A DNA stretch of 64,000 bases from an uncultured Aquimarina sp. (GCA_938011245.1 CALLUJ010000033.1:1-64000); one strand, 5' to 3'; positions 35,737 through 45,695 are shown, counted from the stretch's first letter. Made by a program: numbers and translations. The notes: a model not told the origin generated them from the sequence alone.

Positions 35737-36651
35737 ATGTCAATAAAAATTTTCGGACATAAATCTCCAGATACAGATGCCACAGCATCTGCTTTAGTTT
35801 GGTCTTGGTATTTAAATTTTAAAGGACAAAAAGCAAATGCATATATTTTAGGAACTCCAAATACAGAAACTTTATTTGTACTAAAATATTGGGGTTTCGA
35901 AGTTCCTAAGCAACTTACTTCTGTTTCTTCAGAAGATAAGGTAGTAATTGTAGACACTAATAACCCCAACGAACTTTTTGATAATATTAATGATACTCAA
36001 ATTATTCAAATTATAGATCATCATAAATTAGTTGGAGGAATACAAACTACTAATCCTATAGATATTTGTATAAAACCGTTAGCTTCAAGCGCATCTGTAA
36101 TGTACACTTTAATGTCCGACTCTGATATTAAAAGTATGCCTAAGAATATTAAAGGTTTAATGCTCTCCTGTGTGTTATCCGATACGTTAGAGTTTAGGAG
36201 TCCAACAACAACAGATTTAGATAAGGACATTGCTACTATATTAGCTAATCAATTAAAAATAGACATTAACGAATATGCATCAAAAATGTTTGAAGCAAAA
36301 TCAGACGTGTCTCATTTTTCTGATGAAGATTTAATTAAATTAGATAGTAAGAAATACGAAGTTAGTGGTAAAAAATACCGCGTATCGGTATTAGAAACTA
36401 CGGCTCCAAATATAGTTTTAGATAGAAAGGATAGTATTTTAAAAACTATTGAAACTATTAAAAAAGACGAATCCCTAGATGAAGTTCTTTTATTTGTAAT
36501 TGATATTTTAAAAGAAGAAGCTACTTTTTTTATTCCTAACAATGCAGTAAAAAATATTGCCAAAAATTCGTTTAAAACAGAAGCTACTTCTGAATTAGTT
36601 ATACTACCTGGTATTGTATCTCGCAAAAAACAAATTATCCCAGTACTATAA
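35737..36651 (+). CDS. ppaC: Manganese-dependent inorganic pyrophosphatase
   Basis: The 304-residue DHH-family protein has metal ligands in GHKSPDTDA (His and two Asp), DTN and the DHH motif IIDHHKL. A C-terminal DHHA2 domain contains SRKKQIIP, the usual substrate-binding end. It hydrolyses pyrophosphate in the cytoplasm. It converges on the prohibitin gene with a shared terminator between them. Confidence 0.93.
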   Translation: MSIKIFGHKSPDTDATASALVWSWYLNFKGQKANAYILGTPNTETLFVLKYWGFEVPKQLTSVSSEDKVVIVDTNNPNELFDNINDTQIIQIIDHHKLVGGIQTTNPIDICIKPLASSASVMYTLMSDSDIKSMPKNIKGLMLSCVLSDTLEFRSPTTTDLDKDIATILANQLKIDINEYASKMFEAKSDVSHFSDEDLIKLDSKKYEVSGKKYRVSVLETTAPNIVLDRKDSILKTIETIKKDESLDEVLLFVIDILKEEATFFIPNNAVKNIAKNSFKTEATSELVILPGIVSRKKQIIPVL

Positions 36652-36685
36652 TTAGGTTTTTAAGTTTAAAAATTTACATTTATAA

Positions 36686-36722
36686 AAAAGCCAAAATTTG
36701 ATAATTTCAAATCTTGGCTTTT
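36686..36722. terminator. Bidirectional terminator between ppaC and the prohibitin gene
   Basis: A 15-bp stem with one mismatch (36686-36700 with 36708-36722) is flanked by A-rich and T-rich runs, so it can serve both convergent genes. Confidence 0.75.
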
Positions 36723-36737
36723 CTTCTTTCTTTATTA

Positions 36738-37550
36738 TTATTTCCCTAAAATAAGCGGTAAACCGTCTTTTGAAGACCCCACCACTACTACTTTAGCGTT
36801 TGGAGATTGTGCTAACATTAGTGTGGCTTCTATTCCTTTTTCTTGAAGAATCTTATCGGTTAGCGAAGCACTTAGTATTCTATTAGCTTCTGCTTTACCT
36901 TCGGCATCAATTTTTTGACGTTGAGCTTCCTTTGCTGCTTTTGTTAAACGAAATTCGTATTCTAAAGATTCTTGTTCCTGTTTCAATTTACGTTCTATTG
37001 CATCTTTAATTGTAGGAGGAAGTGTAACATCTCGTACCAATATTTGCTCAAGGTCTATGTATTGGTTAGAAATAATTTTTTTAGTTTCTGCAAAAATCTC
37101 TTGCTGAATAACATCTCGTTTACTGGAATATAATTGTTCTGGTGTATAACGTCCTACTACACTTCGTGCCGCAGATCTAATTGCTGGTTGAATAATTCGT
37201 TGTAAGTAATTTTTTCCCTTTTCTTTATGCAATGCTCCCAAACTCTCGTATTTAGGTTTATACCATGCCGAAGCTTCTAATTCTATCTCTAATCCATTAG
37301 ACGATAGTACTTGCATTTTTTCAAAAACTTCTTGCTGGCGCACTTCGTACACAATTACATTATTCCAAGGAGCTATAAAATGAAATCCTTCGTCTAAAGG
37401 TGGGTTTTCTGCAGACACTCCTCCTCCAAAAGTTTCATATAACACGCCTGCTTTACCAGACTCTATGGTTATTGTAGATTTAGCAACAAAAATAAGTCCA
37501 AGCACTAATGCTATAATAATAGGTACACCAATTTTTGGTAATTTTTCCAT
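36738..37550 (-). CDS. Prohibitin-family (SPFH) membrane protein
   Basis: The 270-residue protein has one N-terminal membrane segment (about 8-24) and an SPFH/band-7 domain (about 28-200) with RSAARSVVGRYTPEQLY. A helical coiled-coil region rich in Lys/Glu/Gln follows. Bacterial prohibitin homologues form membrane ring assemblies; the client is unknown. It lies alone on the minus strand, about 80 bases downstream of the VWA gene. Confidence 0.85.
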   Translation of the reverse strand: MEKLPKIGVPIIIALVLGLIFVAKSTITIESGKAGVLYETFGGGVSAENPPLDEGFHFIAPWNNVIVYEVRQQEVFEKMQVLSSNGLEIELEASAWYKPKYESLGALHKEKGKNYLQRIIQPAIRSAARSVVGRYTPEQLYSSKRDVIQQEIFAETKKIISNQYIDLEQILVRDVTLPPTIKDAIERKLKQEQESLEYEFRLTKAAKEAQRQKIDAEGKAEANRILSASLTDKILQEKGIEATLMLAQSPNAKVVVVGSSKDGLPLILGK

Positions 37551-37630
37551 AATATGTTTATTAATTAGATTATCTTTTTAAGAGTATCGAAGTTATTATT
37601 TTAATTTGTAGAGCTCTTGTTTTTCTTATA

Positions 37631-39661
37631 TTATATCAATCCATGGTATTTTCTTAAAAACCACTCCATACTAAACAGTATTGCAAGTAAGCCTAATAAA
37701 ATTTTCCAATTTATAAGCGGTTTTTGTTCTTTACTATAGGTTATAGTTGATTTATAATTTTCGGAATTCACTAACTCATCAACTAAATTATTCACTTGAT
37801 TGGGATAAATTAATTTTCCATTATTTCTTAACGTCAATTGCTCTAAAGCATCAATATTAGGGGTTTGAAATTGTTTCTCAATATCGAAATTCTGTATTAC
37901 AAAACTCCCATTAGATTTCAATTTACTTCCTTTTACTTCTACTAAAAAATTATAATTTCCTGCTTCCAAATTTTTAATATCTGCTTCATAAAAAGAACCT
38001 TTTAAAAGCATTGGAATTTTTTGATTACTCGTTTCTCCTTCTTTTTGTATAGAAATTACTAATTGTGCTTTTACATCAAATTCATAATTTTTATTAAAAT
38101 ATGAAGCTGAAATTACAATTGGACTATTTGTAAAATATTCGTTATTATAATTTACAATAAGGCGTTTTCTAGCCTTTTTATTCGATAAATATTGAATAAT
38201 TTTACCAAAAAAGTCATCAAATTTTTCAAAATTACCATCCCGTTTGTAATTCATTAAACGCCATTTCCATATGCCTTCCCCAAATAAAAGTGCTTCATTA
38301 GTATTAGACGAATTTAAAAAAGCTAATAGCGGTTGGGCAGTTATTACTCCTGCAACTTTTTTATACATAAGAATTTCATAATCGCTTGTAATTTGTATAT
38401 CTCCAAAAGCACTCTCTAAAGGAGGGTATTTTTCTAATACAAATTGGTTGGTATTAAAAATTCCGAAATTAGAATTCAATACTGGTAATACTTCTTCTAC
38501 TTGAGTGCGATTCGCCTTCGTATAATTTCGTTGTAATGCGTTTAAAAAATTCCAATCTGTTTGCTTCCCTGTAATGGTAAGTAAAGGCATTTTTACTTTT
38601 GTACACAGTTCGTAAACTTTTTTAAAACTATTATTAGGTTGATAAAGAATTACTAGTGCAATGTTATCTAAAGAATTAATTTCTGTAGGCTTTACAACCT
38701 TTAAACGTCTTCTTTTGTTACTTTCTATATTTCGCTTTAATGCCCCTATATCGGGATGGGTAACTGTTGATACTAATAGTACCGATGCTTTTTCGTCTAT
38801 CGTTTCTATAAGTATATTTTTACTATTATTGGTTTTGTTTTTTTCTTCTGTAAAGGAATTTAATACTATTTTATAATTTTGTAATCCTGCTATAGAAGCT
38901 TTTAATTTGGGGGTAATAAAGTAAGACCGTTTTTCTGCATTAAAGCTTATTTTTTCATTGTATATTTTTTGTTTTCCTCTATAAATAGTTAAATCCGTAT
39001 TACAAGTATCTTTCCCTGAATAATTAACTAAGATTTCTATAGGGAATTCGTTATCTAAATACACATATTTATTAGCATTAACAGTAGTTACTTGTAAATC
39101 GGCTACACGAGTGGTATCTCCTACCGCAATAGCATAAATAGGCTGTTGGTGCTTACTTTTGTAATAGGTATAATCTTTACCATAAGTTTGGTTTCCATCG
39201 GTAAGTAATATTATAGGATTATTAGAGCCTTTGTGTATTTTTTGAATATTTAAAATAGATTGCTGTATTATGGTTTGTGTTTCCTTAAAATTAAAAGTTA
39301 CACTATCTGTAATTTGCTCTCCAAAACCATATGTAAAAACTTCAAACTTCTTTTGTATTTCAGTATTATTAGCAATTTTCGGCACAATATTTTTTAATTG
39401 CTCCTGTTGTTTTAAGTGTTTAATAGATTGGGATTGATCTACTAAAATTTTTAATTCGGGCTTTTGCTCGTTACTTTTTATAATAGTTATTTCTGGATTT
39501 ACTAAAAGTAATAGTATAATAAACACACTTAAAAAACGTAAAAAAGCGAAAAGAATCGTCTTTTTAGACCTTCTTTTCGCTTTAAAAAAGTATTGAAATA
39601 TAGCCACTAATAATGCTATTATGCTAATAGCTATAATCCAAAGTATATTTTCTGTAGTCAA
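37631..39661 (-). CDS. Membrane VWA-domain-like protein, function unknown
   Basis: The 676-residue protein has two N-terminal membrane segments (about 7-25 and 37-57) and a von Willebrand A-like domain. A MIDAS pattern D75-x-S77-x-S79 lies in ILVDQSQS, with ILLTDG about 80 residues later. Long beta-rich periplasmic regions follow, and the last 25 residues form a C-terminal membrane segment. The layout resembles Bat-type or CARDB-like membrane proteins of this phylum. It lies 12 bases after fabG on the same strand. Confidence 0.7.
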   Translation of the reverse strand: MTTENILWIIAISIIALLVAIFQYFFKAKRRSKKTILFAFLRFLSVFIILLLLVNPEITIIKSNEQKPELKILVDQSQSIKHLKQQEQLKNIVPKIANNTEIQKKFEVFTYGFGEQITDSVTFNFKETQTIIQQSILNIQKIHKGSNNPIILLTDGNQTYGKDYTYYKSKHQQPIYAIAVGDTTRVADLQVTTVNANKYVYLDNEFPIEILVNYSGKDTCNTDLTIYRGKQKIYNEKISFNAEKRSYFITPKLKASIAGLQNYKIVLNSFTEEKNKTNNSKNILIETIDEKASVLLVSTVTHPDIGALKRNIESNKRRRLKVVKPTEINSLDNIALVILYQPNNSFKKVYELCTKVKMPLLTITGKQTDWNFLNALQRNYTKANRTQVEEVLPVLNSNFGIFNTNQFVLEKYPPLESAFGDIQITSDYEILMYKKVAGVITAQPLLAFLNSSNTNEALLFGEGIWKWRLMNYKRDGNFEKFDDFFGKIIQYLSNKKARKRLIVNYNNEYFTNSPIVISASYFNKNYEFDVKAQLVISIQKEGETSNQKIPMLLKGSFYEADIKNLEAGNYNFLVEVKGSKLKSNGSFVIQNFDIEKQFQTPNIDALEQLTLRNNGKLIYPNQVNNLVDELVNSENYKSTITYSKEQKPLINWKILLGLLAILFSMEWFLRKYHGLI

Positions 39662-39673
39662 ATTTTGCGTTTC

Positions 39674-40423
39674 TTAGGTCAACATTCCTCCATCAACATT
39701 AAGTACCTGTCCTGTAACATAAGTACTTAAGTCGCTACCCAAATATACACAAGCATTTGCAATATCTTCTGGGGATCCTCCTCTTTTTAATGGAATTCCA
39801 GCTCTCCACCCTTCAACTACCTTCTCATCTAACTTTGCAGTCATTTCTGTTTCTATAAAACCAGGAGCTACTACATTACATCGAATATTACGCGATCCTA
39901 ATTCTAAAGCTACAGACTTAGAAAAACCAATAATTCCTGCTTTTGAAGCGGCATAGTTAGTTTGTCCTGCATTTCCTTTTACACCAACTACAGAACTCAT
40001 GTTAATTATAGATCCTTGTCTCTGTTTTAACATAGTACGTTGTACTGCTTTGGTCATATTAAATACCGACTTTAAATTAACTTCTATAACCGTATCAAAA
40101 TCTTCTTCGCTAATACGCATTAATAAATTATCTTTAGTAATACCTGCATTATTAATTAAAATATCAATTTTTCCGTTAAAATCTTTTAATATCTCTGCAA
40201 CTAAATCTTGTGCTGCTTGGAAATTTGCAGCATTACTTTGGTATGCTTTAGCTTTCACTCCTAAAGCTGTTAATTCTGTTGCTAATTCTTCTGCTGCTGC
40301 AGAAGAAGAACTGTAGGTAAATGCTACATTTGCTCCGTGCTGTGCAAATACTTGTGCTATTCCTTTACCTATTCCACGACTTCCACCTGTAATAATTGCT
40401 GTTTTGCCTTCTAATAATTTCAT
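39674..40423 (-). CDS. fabG: 3-oxoacyl-[acyl-carrier-protein] reductase
   Basis: The 249-residue short-chain dehydrogenase has the cofactor motif TGGSRGIGKG, NNAG, catalytic Ser in NMSSVVG and YAASK (Tyr/Lys). It ends GQVLNVDGGM as FabG proteins do. It reduces 3-oxoacyl-ACP with NADPH in fatty-acid synthesis. The VWA gene follows 12 bases downstream; the link is probably only transcriptional. Confidence 0.95.
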   Translation of the reverse strand: MKLLEGKTAIITGGSRGIGKGIAQVFAQHGANVAFTYSSSSAAAEELATELTALGVKAKAYQSNAANFQAAQDLVAEILKDFNGKIDILINNAGITKDNLLMRISEEDFDTVIEVNLKSVFNMTKAVQRTMLKQRQGSIINMSSVVGVKGNAGQTNYAASKAGIIGFSKSVALELGSRNIRCNVVAPGFIETEMTAKLDEKVVEGWRAGIPLKRGGSPEDIANACVYLGSDLSTYVTGQVLNVDGGMLT

Positions 40424-40517
40424 AGTTAATTATGCTGAAAATGTTTTCGAGTATTCAAATATAACAAATACGATACGTGTTCTTCCGTTTTTAAAATAAA
40501 AAGTAAAAACACCTACA

Positions 40518-41198
40518 TTATTTCAATAACGATTCTCCATTTAAATCGGTCGTTAAAATATCACTCATCAAGTCAAAATAAGGTCGTAATAACTTAAAAT
40601 GTGCTATTACTTTATCTGAGAAATATGGATCTAACACTTCTTTATCTGTATAAAAGTGTTGAAAAAAGAAAGACTTGTTTTTAATTAAATCTATAGCTGG
40701 ATGTGTTTTTTCAAAACCTTTAGGAGCCGTTTTTAATTGATTATACGGTACAAATTCATTTCCATATACTTTAGAAAACTCTTTATTATTCATAATCTCT
40801 CGCATCTCACTATCGTCCATTTCAAACTCTTTACGAATACGCAACAAATCTGCTGGATTAGGTGCAAAAAAACCTCCTCCCACAAATGAGTTTCCCGATT
40901 CAATACTTAAAAAATAACTCCCCCTTCTAGCTTCTCCTTCTCTTTTAAACAGCATTGACCGATTCGTTTTATATGGAGTTTTATCTTTACTAAATCGTAT
41001 ATCTCTGTAAATGCGATATACTTTCATTTTCTCTATTTGATCTGTTTCTTCTAACCCTTTTAAAGTTTTTGCTCCAAAAGATTTAAAATCGGTTTCTTCT
41101 TTTTTAAATCGAGCTTTTTGAGAATCAAACCACTCTCTGTTATTATTGTTTTTAAGTTCTTCTAAAAAAACTAATAAACTTTTAGGAATTCCTGCCAT
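40518..41198 (-). CDS. DUF2461 family protein
   Basis: The 226-residue protein fits DUF2461 (TIGR02453): LVFLEELKNNNNREWFDSQK at the start, VYRIYRDIRFSKDKTPYKTN, and a C-terminal region ending in FKLLRPYFDLMSDIL. The family is widespread in Bacteroidota and has no established function. It is monocistronic and divergent from cysE. Confidence 0.88.
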   Translation of the reverse strand: MAGIPKSLLVFLEELKNNNNREWFDSQKARFKKEETDFKSFGAKTLKGLEETDQIEKMKVYRIYRDIRFSKDKTPYKTNRSMLFKREGEARRGSYFLSIESGNSFVGGGFFAPNPADLLRIRKEFEMDDSEMREIMNNKEFSKVYGNEFVPYNQLKTAPKGFEKTHPAIDLIKNKSFFFQHFYTDKEVLDPYFSDKVIAHFKLLRPYFDLMSDILTTDLNGESLLK

Positions 41199-41326
41199 TT
41201 TTATGAAAGTTATATGCTGCTATACGTCGAAAGATAAAACTACAATTATTTTTTACGATTAGAAATGGGTTTTATTAAAATACATCTATAAATAAGTATA
41301 TTTACCTACAAAGTTTATTTTAAATA

Positions 41327-42130
41327 ATGAATAATCCCAAGCAACATACTATTACCGCTATAGAATCTCAAAAAAAGAATCTCAATTTACCTATTAGATT
41401 AAAGGAACGTACCGAATTTTTCACGTCGCTTCTTTTCGAAACATTGTTTGATATGGAAGCCGATGTTCCTAAAAACATTGATTTATTAGCTTCTATTTTT
41501 AGTGATTTATCCGATTTAGCTTGTTGGAAGCACGATGAATCTTGCAGTGAAATATGGGACGATTACTTAACGCGTTTTCCTACTATTTTAGAGAAATTAC
41601 AATTAGATGCTAAAGCCTTTTTAGATAGCGACCCAGCAGCAAACTCTATAGAAGAAGTATATTTAGCTTATCCTGGTTTTTTTGCCATTGCAGTGTATAG
41701 ATTTAGTCACGAACTATACCTAATGGGATTCCCTTTAGTACCTCGTTTAATGACAGAATATGCTCATCGTTTAACAGGAACCGAAATTAATGCTGGTGCT
41801 CAAATTGGTGATTCCTTTTTTATAGACCATGCCACTGGAACCATTATTGGGGAGACTGTTATTATAAAAAATAATGTAAAAATATACCAAGGAGTTACTT
41901 TAGGTGCTAAATATGTTACTCGCGATTTAAAAGGAACTAAACGTCATCCAACAGTAGAAGATAATGTGATTATCTATGCCAACGCAACTATACTTGGTGG
42001 AGATACTATAATAGGTAAAAATAGTGTTATTGGAGGAAATGTATGGCTAACTAAATCTGTCCCTAAAAATTCAGTAATTTCTATAAATCGTCAGTTAAAT
42101 ATTAAAACACAAGATATTTATGATAAATAA
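41327..42130 (+). CDS. cysE: Serine O-acetyltransferase
   Basis: The 267-residue protein has an alpha-helical N-terminal domain and a left-handed beta-helix with hexapeptide repeats (about 155-255). The catalytic His/Asp region is FFIDHATGTIIGET, with GVTLGAKYV following. It makes O-acetylserine from serine and acetyl-CoA. It overlaps the next gene, cysM, by 11 bases, so the two steps of cysteine synthesis are coupled. Confidence 0.93.
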   Translation: MNNPKQHTITAIESQKKNLNLPIRLKERTEFFTSLLFETLFDMEADVPKNIDLLASIFSDLSDLACWKHDESCSEIWDDYLTRFPTILEKLQLDAKAFLDSDPAANSIEEVYLAYPGFFAIAVYRFSHELYLMGFPLVPRLMTEYAHRLTGTEINAGAQIGDSFFIDHATGTIIGETVIIKNNVKIYQGVTLGAKYVTRDLKGTKRHPTVEDNVIIYANATILGGDTIIGKNSVIGGNVWLTKSVPKNSVISINRQLNIKTQDIYDK

Positions 42131-43007
42131 AAACATTTTAAATCTTATTGGAAATACGCCTTTAGTAAAGGCTAAAAATATTATCGATAATCCTAACATT
42201 ACGTTATTCTTAAAGCTAGAAGGAGATAATCCAGGAGGAAGTGTTAAAGATCGTGCTGCCTATAATATGATTAAATCAGCCTTAGACAGAGGTGAAATTA
42301 ATACTCAAACCAACTTAATAGAAGCTACTAGTGGAAATACAGGGATTGCTTTAGCTATGATTGCAGGCTTGTTTAAATTGAATATTGAATTGGTTATGCC
42401 GGAAAACGCAACGAAAGAACGTGTACAAACAATGCGCGCTTATGGAGCAAAGGTAACACTAACTTCTAAAGATATAGGAATTGAAGGGGCCAGAGACTAT
42501 GCCGAAAACAAGGTTAAAAACGAGGGGTTTGTAATGTTAAATCAATTTGGAAACGATGATAATTGGAAAGCTCATTATAAAACTACCGGACCCGAAATTT
42601 GGAAAGATACTTGTGGAAAAATAACTCATTTTGTTTCTGCCATGGGAACTACAGGAACAATTATGGGAACTTCTACCTTTTTAAAAGAAAAAAATAACGA
42701 AATTCAAATTGTAGGAGCCCAGCCTACCGATGGTTCTAGTATTCCTGGTATTAGAAAATGGCCTAAAGAATACCTCCCTACTATTTTTGATGCTAAAAAA
42801 GTAGATCAAGTTATAGAAGTAAGTCAAGTAGAAGCTACTGTAATGGCAAAACGCTTAGCCAAAGAAGAAGGTGTTTTTTCTGGTATGAGTAGTGGTGGTT
42901 CTGTTTGCGCTGCATTAAAATTAGCTTCTACTTTAAAAGAAGGTATAATAGTTGCCATTATTTGCGATCGAGGTGATCGTTATCTTTCTTCAGATTTATT
43001 CTTATAA
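42120..43007 (+). CDS. cysM: Cysteine synthase (O-acetylserine sulfhydrylase B type)
   Basis: The 295-residue PLP enzyme has the Schiff-base Lys in GGSVKDRAA, substrate loop EATSGNTGIA and phosphate-binding GTTGTIMGT. Its length and the KWPKEYLP segment fit CysM rather than CysK. It combines O-acetylserine with sulfide or thiosulfate. It starts within the end of cysE. Confidence 0.9.
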   Translation: MINKNILNLIGNTPLVKAKNIIDNPNITLFLKLEGDNPGGSVKDRAAYNMIKSALDRGEINTQTNLIEATSGNTGIALAMIAGLFKLNIELVMPENATKERVQTMRAYGAKVTLTSKDIGIEGARDYAENKVKNEGFVMLNQFGNDDNWKAHYKTTGPEIWKDTCGKITHFVSAMGTTGTIMGTSTFLKEKNNEIQIVGAQPTDGSSIPGIRKWPKEYLPTIFDAKKVDQVIEVSQVEATVMAKRLAKEEGVFSGMSSGGSVCAALKLASTLKEGIIVAIICDRGDRYLSSDLFL

Positions 43008-43111
43008 ATTGCAATAACTGCTTTGCAAAACCCACATATTAATAATACAGAGACTACTAAACATATTTATTAAAAAAAATATAATTAATTTGTATTAAAA
43101 TGTTTTTTTTA

Positions 43112-43140
43112 TAAGTTTGAACTGTAATAAAAAAAATTAC
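43112..43140 (+). promoter_or_regulatory. rrf2 promoter with GTAAT-N7-ATTAC operator
   Basis: TAAGTTTG (43112-43119) matches the -7 consensus. The palindrome GTAAT-N7-ATTAC at 43124-43140 sits at the predicted transcript start, 18 bases before the rrf2 start codon. The same 17-bp architecture recurs at 43586-43602, so it is a good candidate for the Rrf2 autoregulatory site. Confidence 0.6.
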
Positions 43141-43158
43141 CGTTAAAATAGAATCAAA

Positions 43159-43569
43159 TTGGTAAAAAGTAAATTTTCCATATCACTACATATAATGTCT
43201 CTTTTAGCCTATTACCCTAAAGAATGGCATTCCTCTTCTAAAATAGCTGTTAGCCTTAACATAAACCCTGTTTTAGTTAGAAAAGAAATTAAAACATTAA
43301 AAGAAAACGGTCTTATAGAAAGTAAAGAAGGAAAAAACGGAGGTATAAAGCTTGGTAAATCGGCTAAAAGTATTACACTAGCAGATATTTTTAGAGCAGC
43401 AAAGGGTAGTAATCATGTACTAAATCTTGCCCGTAATTTGCCCGATGCTACTTGCAAAATTGGTGGACAAATTAATGAAAAGCTCATAGCCATGTTTCAT
43501 GACATTGACCGTGCTATAGTAGAAGCTCTAGAAAATCAGACTTTAGAAGCGTTTAAAAATCAATTTTAG
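43159..43569 (+). CDS. Rrf2-family transcriptional regulator
   Basis: The 136-residue protein has an Rrf2 winged helix: FSISLHIMSLLAYYP, then VRKEIKTLKENGLIESKEGK and GGIKLGKSAKSITLADI. It has a single Cys (ATCKIGG) instead of the three-Cys iron-sulfur cluster set, as in YwnA/HypR-like members that sense thiol or hypochlorite stress. The start is a TTG; the next ATG would remove the first helix. It precedes the NmrA/flavoprotein/NTF2-like operon, which it probably controls. Confidence 0.85.
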   Translation: MVKSKFSISLHIMSLLAYYPKEWHSSSKIAVSLNINPVLVRKEIKTLKENGLIESKEGKNGGIKLGKSAKSITLADIFRAAKGSNHVLNLARNLPDATCKIGGQINEKLIAMFHDIDRAIVEALENQTLEAFKNQF

Positions 43570-43585
43570 TTTTTTAACAAAAACT

Positions 43586-43602
43586 GTAATAAAAATTATT
43601 AC
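43586..43602. promoter_or_regulatory. Second GTAAT-N7-ATTAC palindrome
   Basis: It has the same architecture as the rrf2 operator at 43124-43140; the full palindrome extends to 19 bp (TGTAATAA/TTATTACA). It lies 16 bases after the rrf2 stop and about 100 bases upstream of a TACTTTTG -7 element (43704-43711) for the next operon. Regulation of that operon by Rrf2 is inferred. Confidence 0.5.
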
Positions 43603-43815
43603 AATAAATATTACAACAGCAAAACAAGAAACATGAATAACCTATACTTTTAAAAAAGATAGAAAACAAAATATGAAACCCCTCAATAGGTATTATTAAT
43701 ACATACTTTTGAGTATAAGTATGGTTTAATCGTTCTAAGCAACGAATGCTTCTTAATAAAAGAGCATCAAGATTAATTAAAAAATTCATATAATAAATAA
43801 ATAAATAAAAAAGAA

Positions 43816-44700
43816 ATGAAAGTATTTGTAACAGGCGCTACTGGATTTCAAGGTGGAAACATAGCAGGAGCATTATTAAAAGAGAATCATCAAATCACAA
43901 CTCTTAAACGAGACCCAAACGCAGGCATGCCTGCAATGAATGGTATAGAGGTTATACAAGGAGGGCTGGAGAGTACAGAAGCATTAGCTAAAGCCATGAG
44001 TGGTACACAAGTTGCTGTTTACTCTTTCCCTCTTATTTTTGATATGGAGCTTGCAAAAGCATATACCGAAAACTTTGTAGTAGCAGCAAAACAAGAAAAC
44101 GTTTCGTTAGTAATTTTCAATACCACATTTCACCTTGCTAAAGAAGAGACTGGCTTTTTAGCGTTAGATATGAAAATTGCTATGAAAAAAATATTCGATA
44201 ATTCTGGTTTAAACGTGATTACATTGGTTCCTGATATTTATTTAGATAATATTGCTGCTCCATGGTCTATACCCGTAATGCTAGAACACAAAATTGTTCC
44301 TTACCCACTAGCATCAAATAAAAAAAATCCATGGATTAGTCATTCCGATTTAGGAAAATACGTAGCTAAAGCTTTAACAAAACCCGAGTTAGCAGGACAA
44401 ACATTACCAATCGGTGGTAATCTTTTAACAGGAAATGAAATTACAGCAACTATAGCTTCTAAAATAGATCAAGAACTAAATTTTGTTTCTGTTCCTGTAA
44501 ATGAGTTTGAGCAACAATTAACACCAGGATTTGGTGAATTGGCGGCAAAAGAGATTTCTAATCTTTATCGTTATGTAGAACAAAACTACAATGATTTTAT
44601 AAATAAAGACTTTGACAATACAAACAAATTGTTGGATATAAAGCCACAATCTCTTAACGAATGGTCTAACTCTGTTAATTGGAGTTTATCTCCAGTATAA
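43816..44700 (+). CDS. NmrA-like NAD(P)-binding protein
   Basis: The 294-residue protein has an atypical short-chain dehydrogenase fold with the nucleotide motif VTGATGFQGGNIAGALL at the N-terminus and EVIQGGLES-like strand ends. It has no clear YxxxK catalytic pair, as in NmrA/HSCARG proteins that sense the NADPH/NADP+ ratio or act as quinone reductases. It is the first gene of the operon downstream of the Rrf2 regulator. Confidence 0.85.
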   Translation: MKVFVTGATGFQGGNIAGALLKENHQITTLKRDPNAGMPAMNGIEVIQGGLESTEALAKAMSGTQVAVYSFPLIFDMELAKAYTENFVVAAKQENVSLVIFNTTFHLAKEETGFLALDMKIAMKKIFDNSGLNVITLVPDIYLDNIAAPWSIPVMLEHKIVPYPLASNKKNPWISHSDLGKYVAKALTKPELAGQTLPIGGNLLTGNEITATIASKIDQELNFVSVPVNEFEQQLTPGFGELAAKEISNLYRYVEQNYNDFINKDFDNTNKLLDIKPQSLNEWSNSVNWSLSPV

Positions 44701-44746
44701 CATCTTTTAAATAAATTCTTAAAAATTCTTATTTAAATGTATATCG

Positions 44747-45682
44747 ATGAAAAACACACACTTCCATCAAGGCGAATTAGAAATTCAAAATAAATACAAT
44801 ATCTGGCATGATCCTGCATTAGCAGAGCGATTACTAAAAGATCATATTGTAGAGCAATTAATCCCCTTTATCGAAAAACAATCTACAATAATTTTAAGTT
44901 CTTTGGACTTAGACGGAAACATTTGGACATCTATGCTTCTTGGGAATGAAGAATTTGTTAAAGTAAAAACACGTAAAAAAATTGAAATCTATTTAGATCA
45001 ATTAAAAAGCACTCAATCAGAAATTTTGTTCACTAATTTAAGACCTAAATCTAAAATTGGAGTTTTATTTATAGATACCGCTAGCAGAACAAGGTACCGA
45101 TTAAATGGTTATGCTACTCTACTTTCTAATAAAATAGAAATAACAGTATCTGAAGCTTATCCTAATTGCCCTAAATATATTCAACAACGAATACCTGTAT
45201 TCTCAAAAGAACCTTCTGAACTAGGTATAAAGGAATCTAAAGGACAAGCACTTAACAGTTTTCATAAAACATGGATTAAAAGTGCCGATACTTTTTTTAT
45301 GAGTAGTATGAATAAAGCAGGTGATATGGATGCTTCACATAGAGGAGGCGCTCCCGGCTTTATCGAAATTTTAGAAGACGGTACCTTAAAAATTCCTGAT
45401 TATATTGGAAATAATCTCTTTAACACATTAGGTAACTTATTAAAAGTGCCTAAAGCAGGTTTATTATTTCTCGATTTTAAAGAAGGACATTCACTTCAAC
45501 TTACAGGGAAAACAGAACTTATTTTTGATCAAGAAGAAAATACAGATTTTGAAAAAACAATGGGAACAGGGCGGTATTGGATATTCAAAACAACTCAATG
45601 GATACAAACTAAAGTCCATCATAAAATAGATTGGAAGTTAATTAGCTTTTCCCCCTTTAATCCCAAAATAAAACAATTATAA
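44747..45682 (+). CDS. Pyridoxamine 5'-phosphate oxidase-family flavin-binding protein
   Basis: The 311-residue protein has a split-barrel FMN-binding fold: the first barrel has STIILSSLDLDGNIWTSML and LFIDTASRTRYRLNGYA, the second SADTFFMSSMN and SHRGGAPGFIEIL. The duplicated arrangement matches YddH/MOSC-linked PNPOx-like proteins rather than the vitamin B6 enzyme. A flavin-dependent reductase role is inferred. It follows the NmrA-like gene by 46 bases and precedes three NTF2-like genes. Confidence 0.8.
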   Translation: MKNTHFHQGELEIQNKYNIWHDPALAERLLKDHIVEQLIPFIEKQSTIILSSLDLDGNIWTSMLLGNEEFVKVKTRKKIEIYLDQLKSTQSEILFTNLRPKSKIGVLFIDTASRTRYRLNGYATLLSNKIEITVSEAYPNCPKYIQQRIPVFSKEPSELGIKESKGQALNSFHKTWIKSADTFFMSSMNKAGDMDASHRGGAPGFIEILEDGTLKIPDYIGNNLFNTLGNLLKVPKAGLLFLDFKEGHSLQLTGKTELIFDQEENTDFEKTMGTGRYWIFKTTQWIQTKVHHKIDWKLISFSPFNPKIKQL

Positions 45683-45695
45683 ATAATAAAAAACA

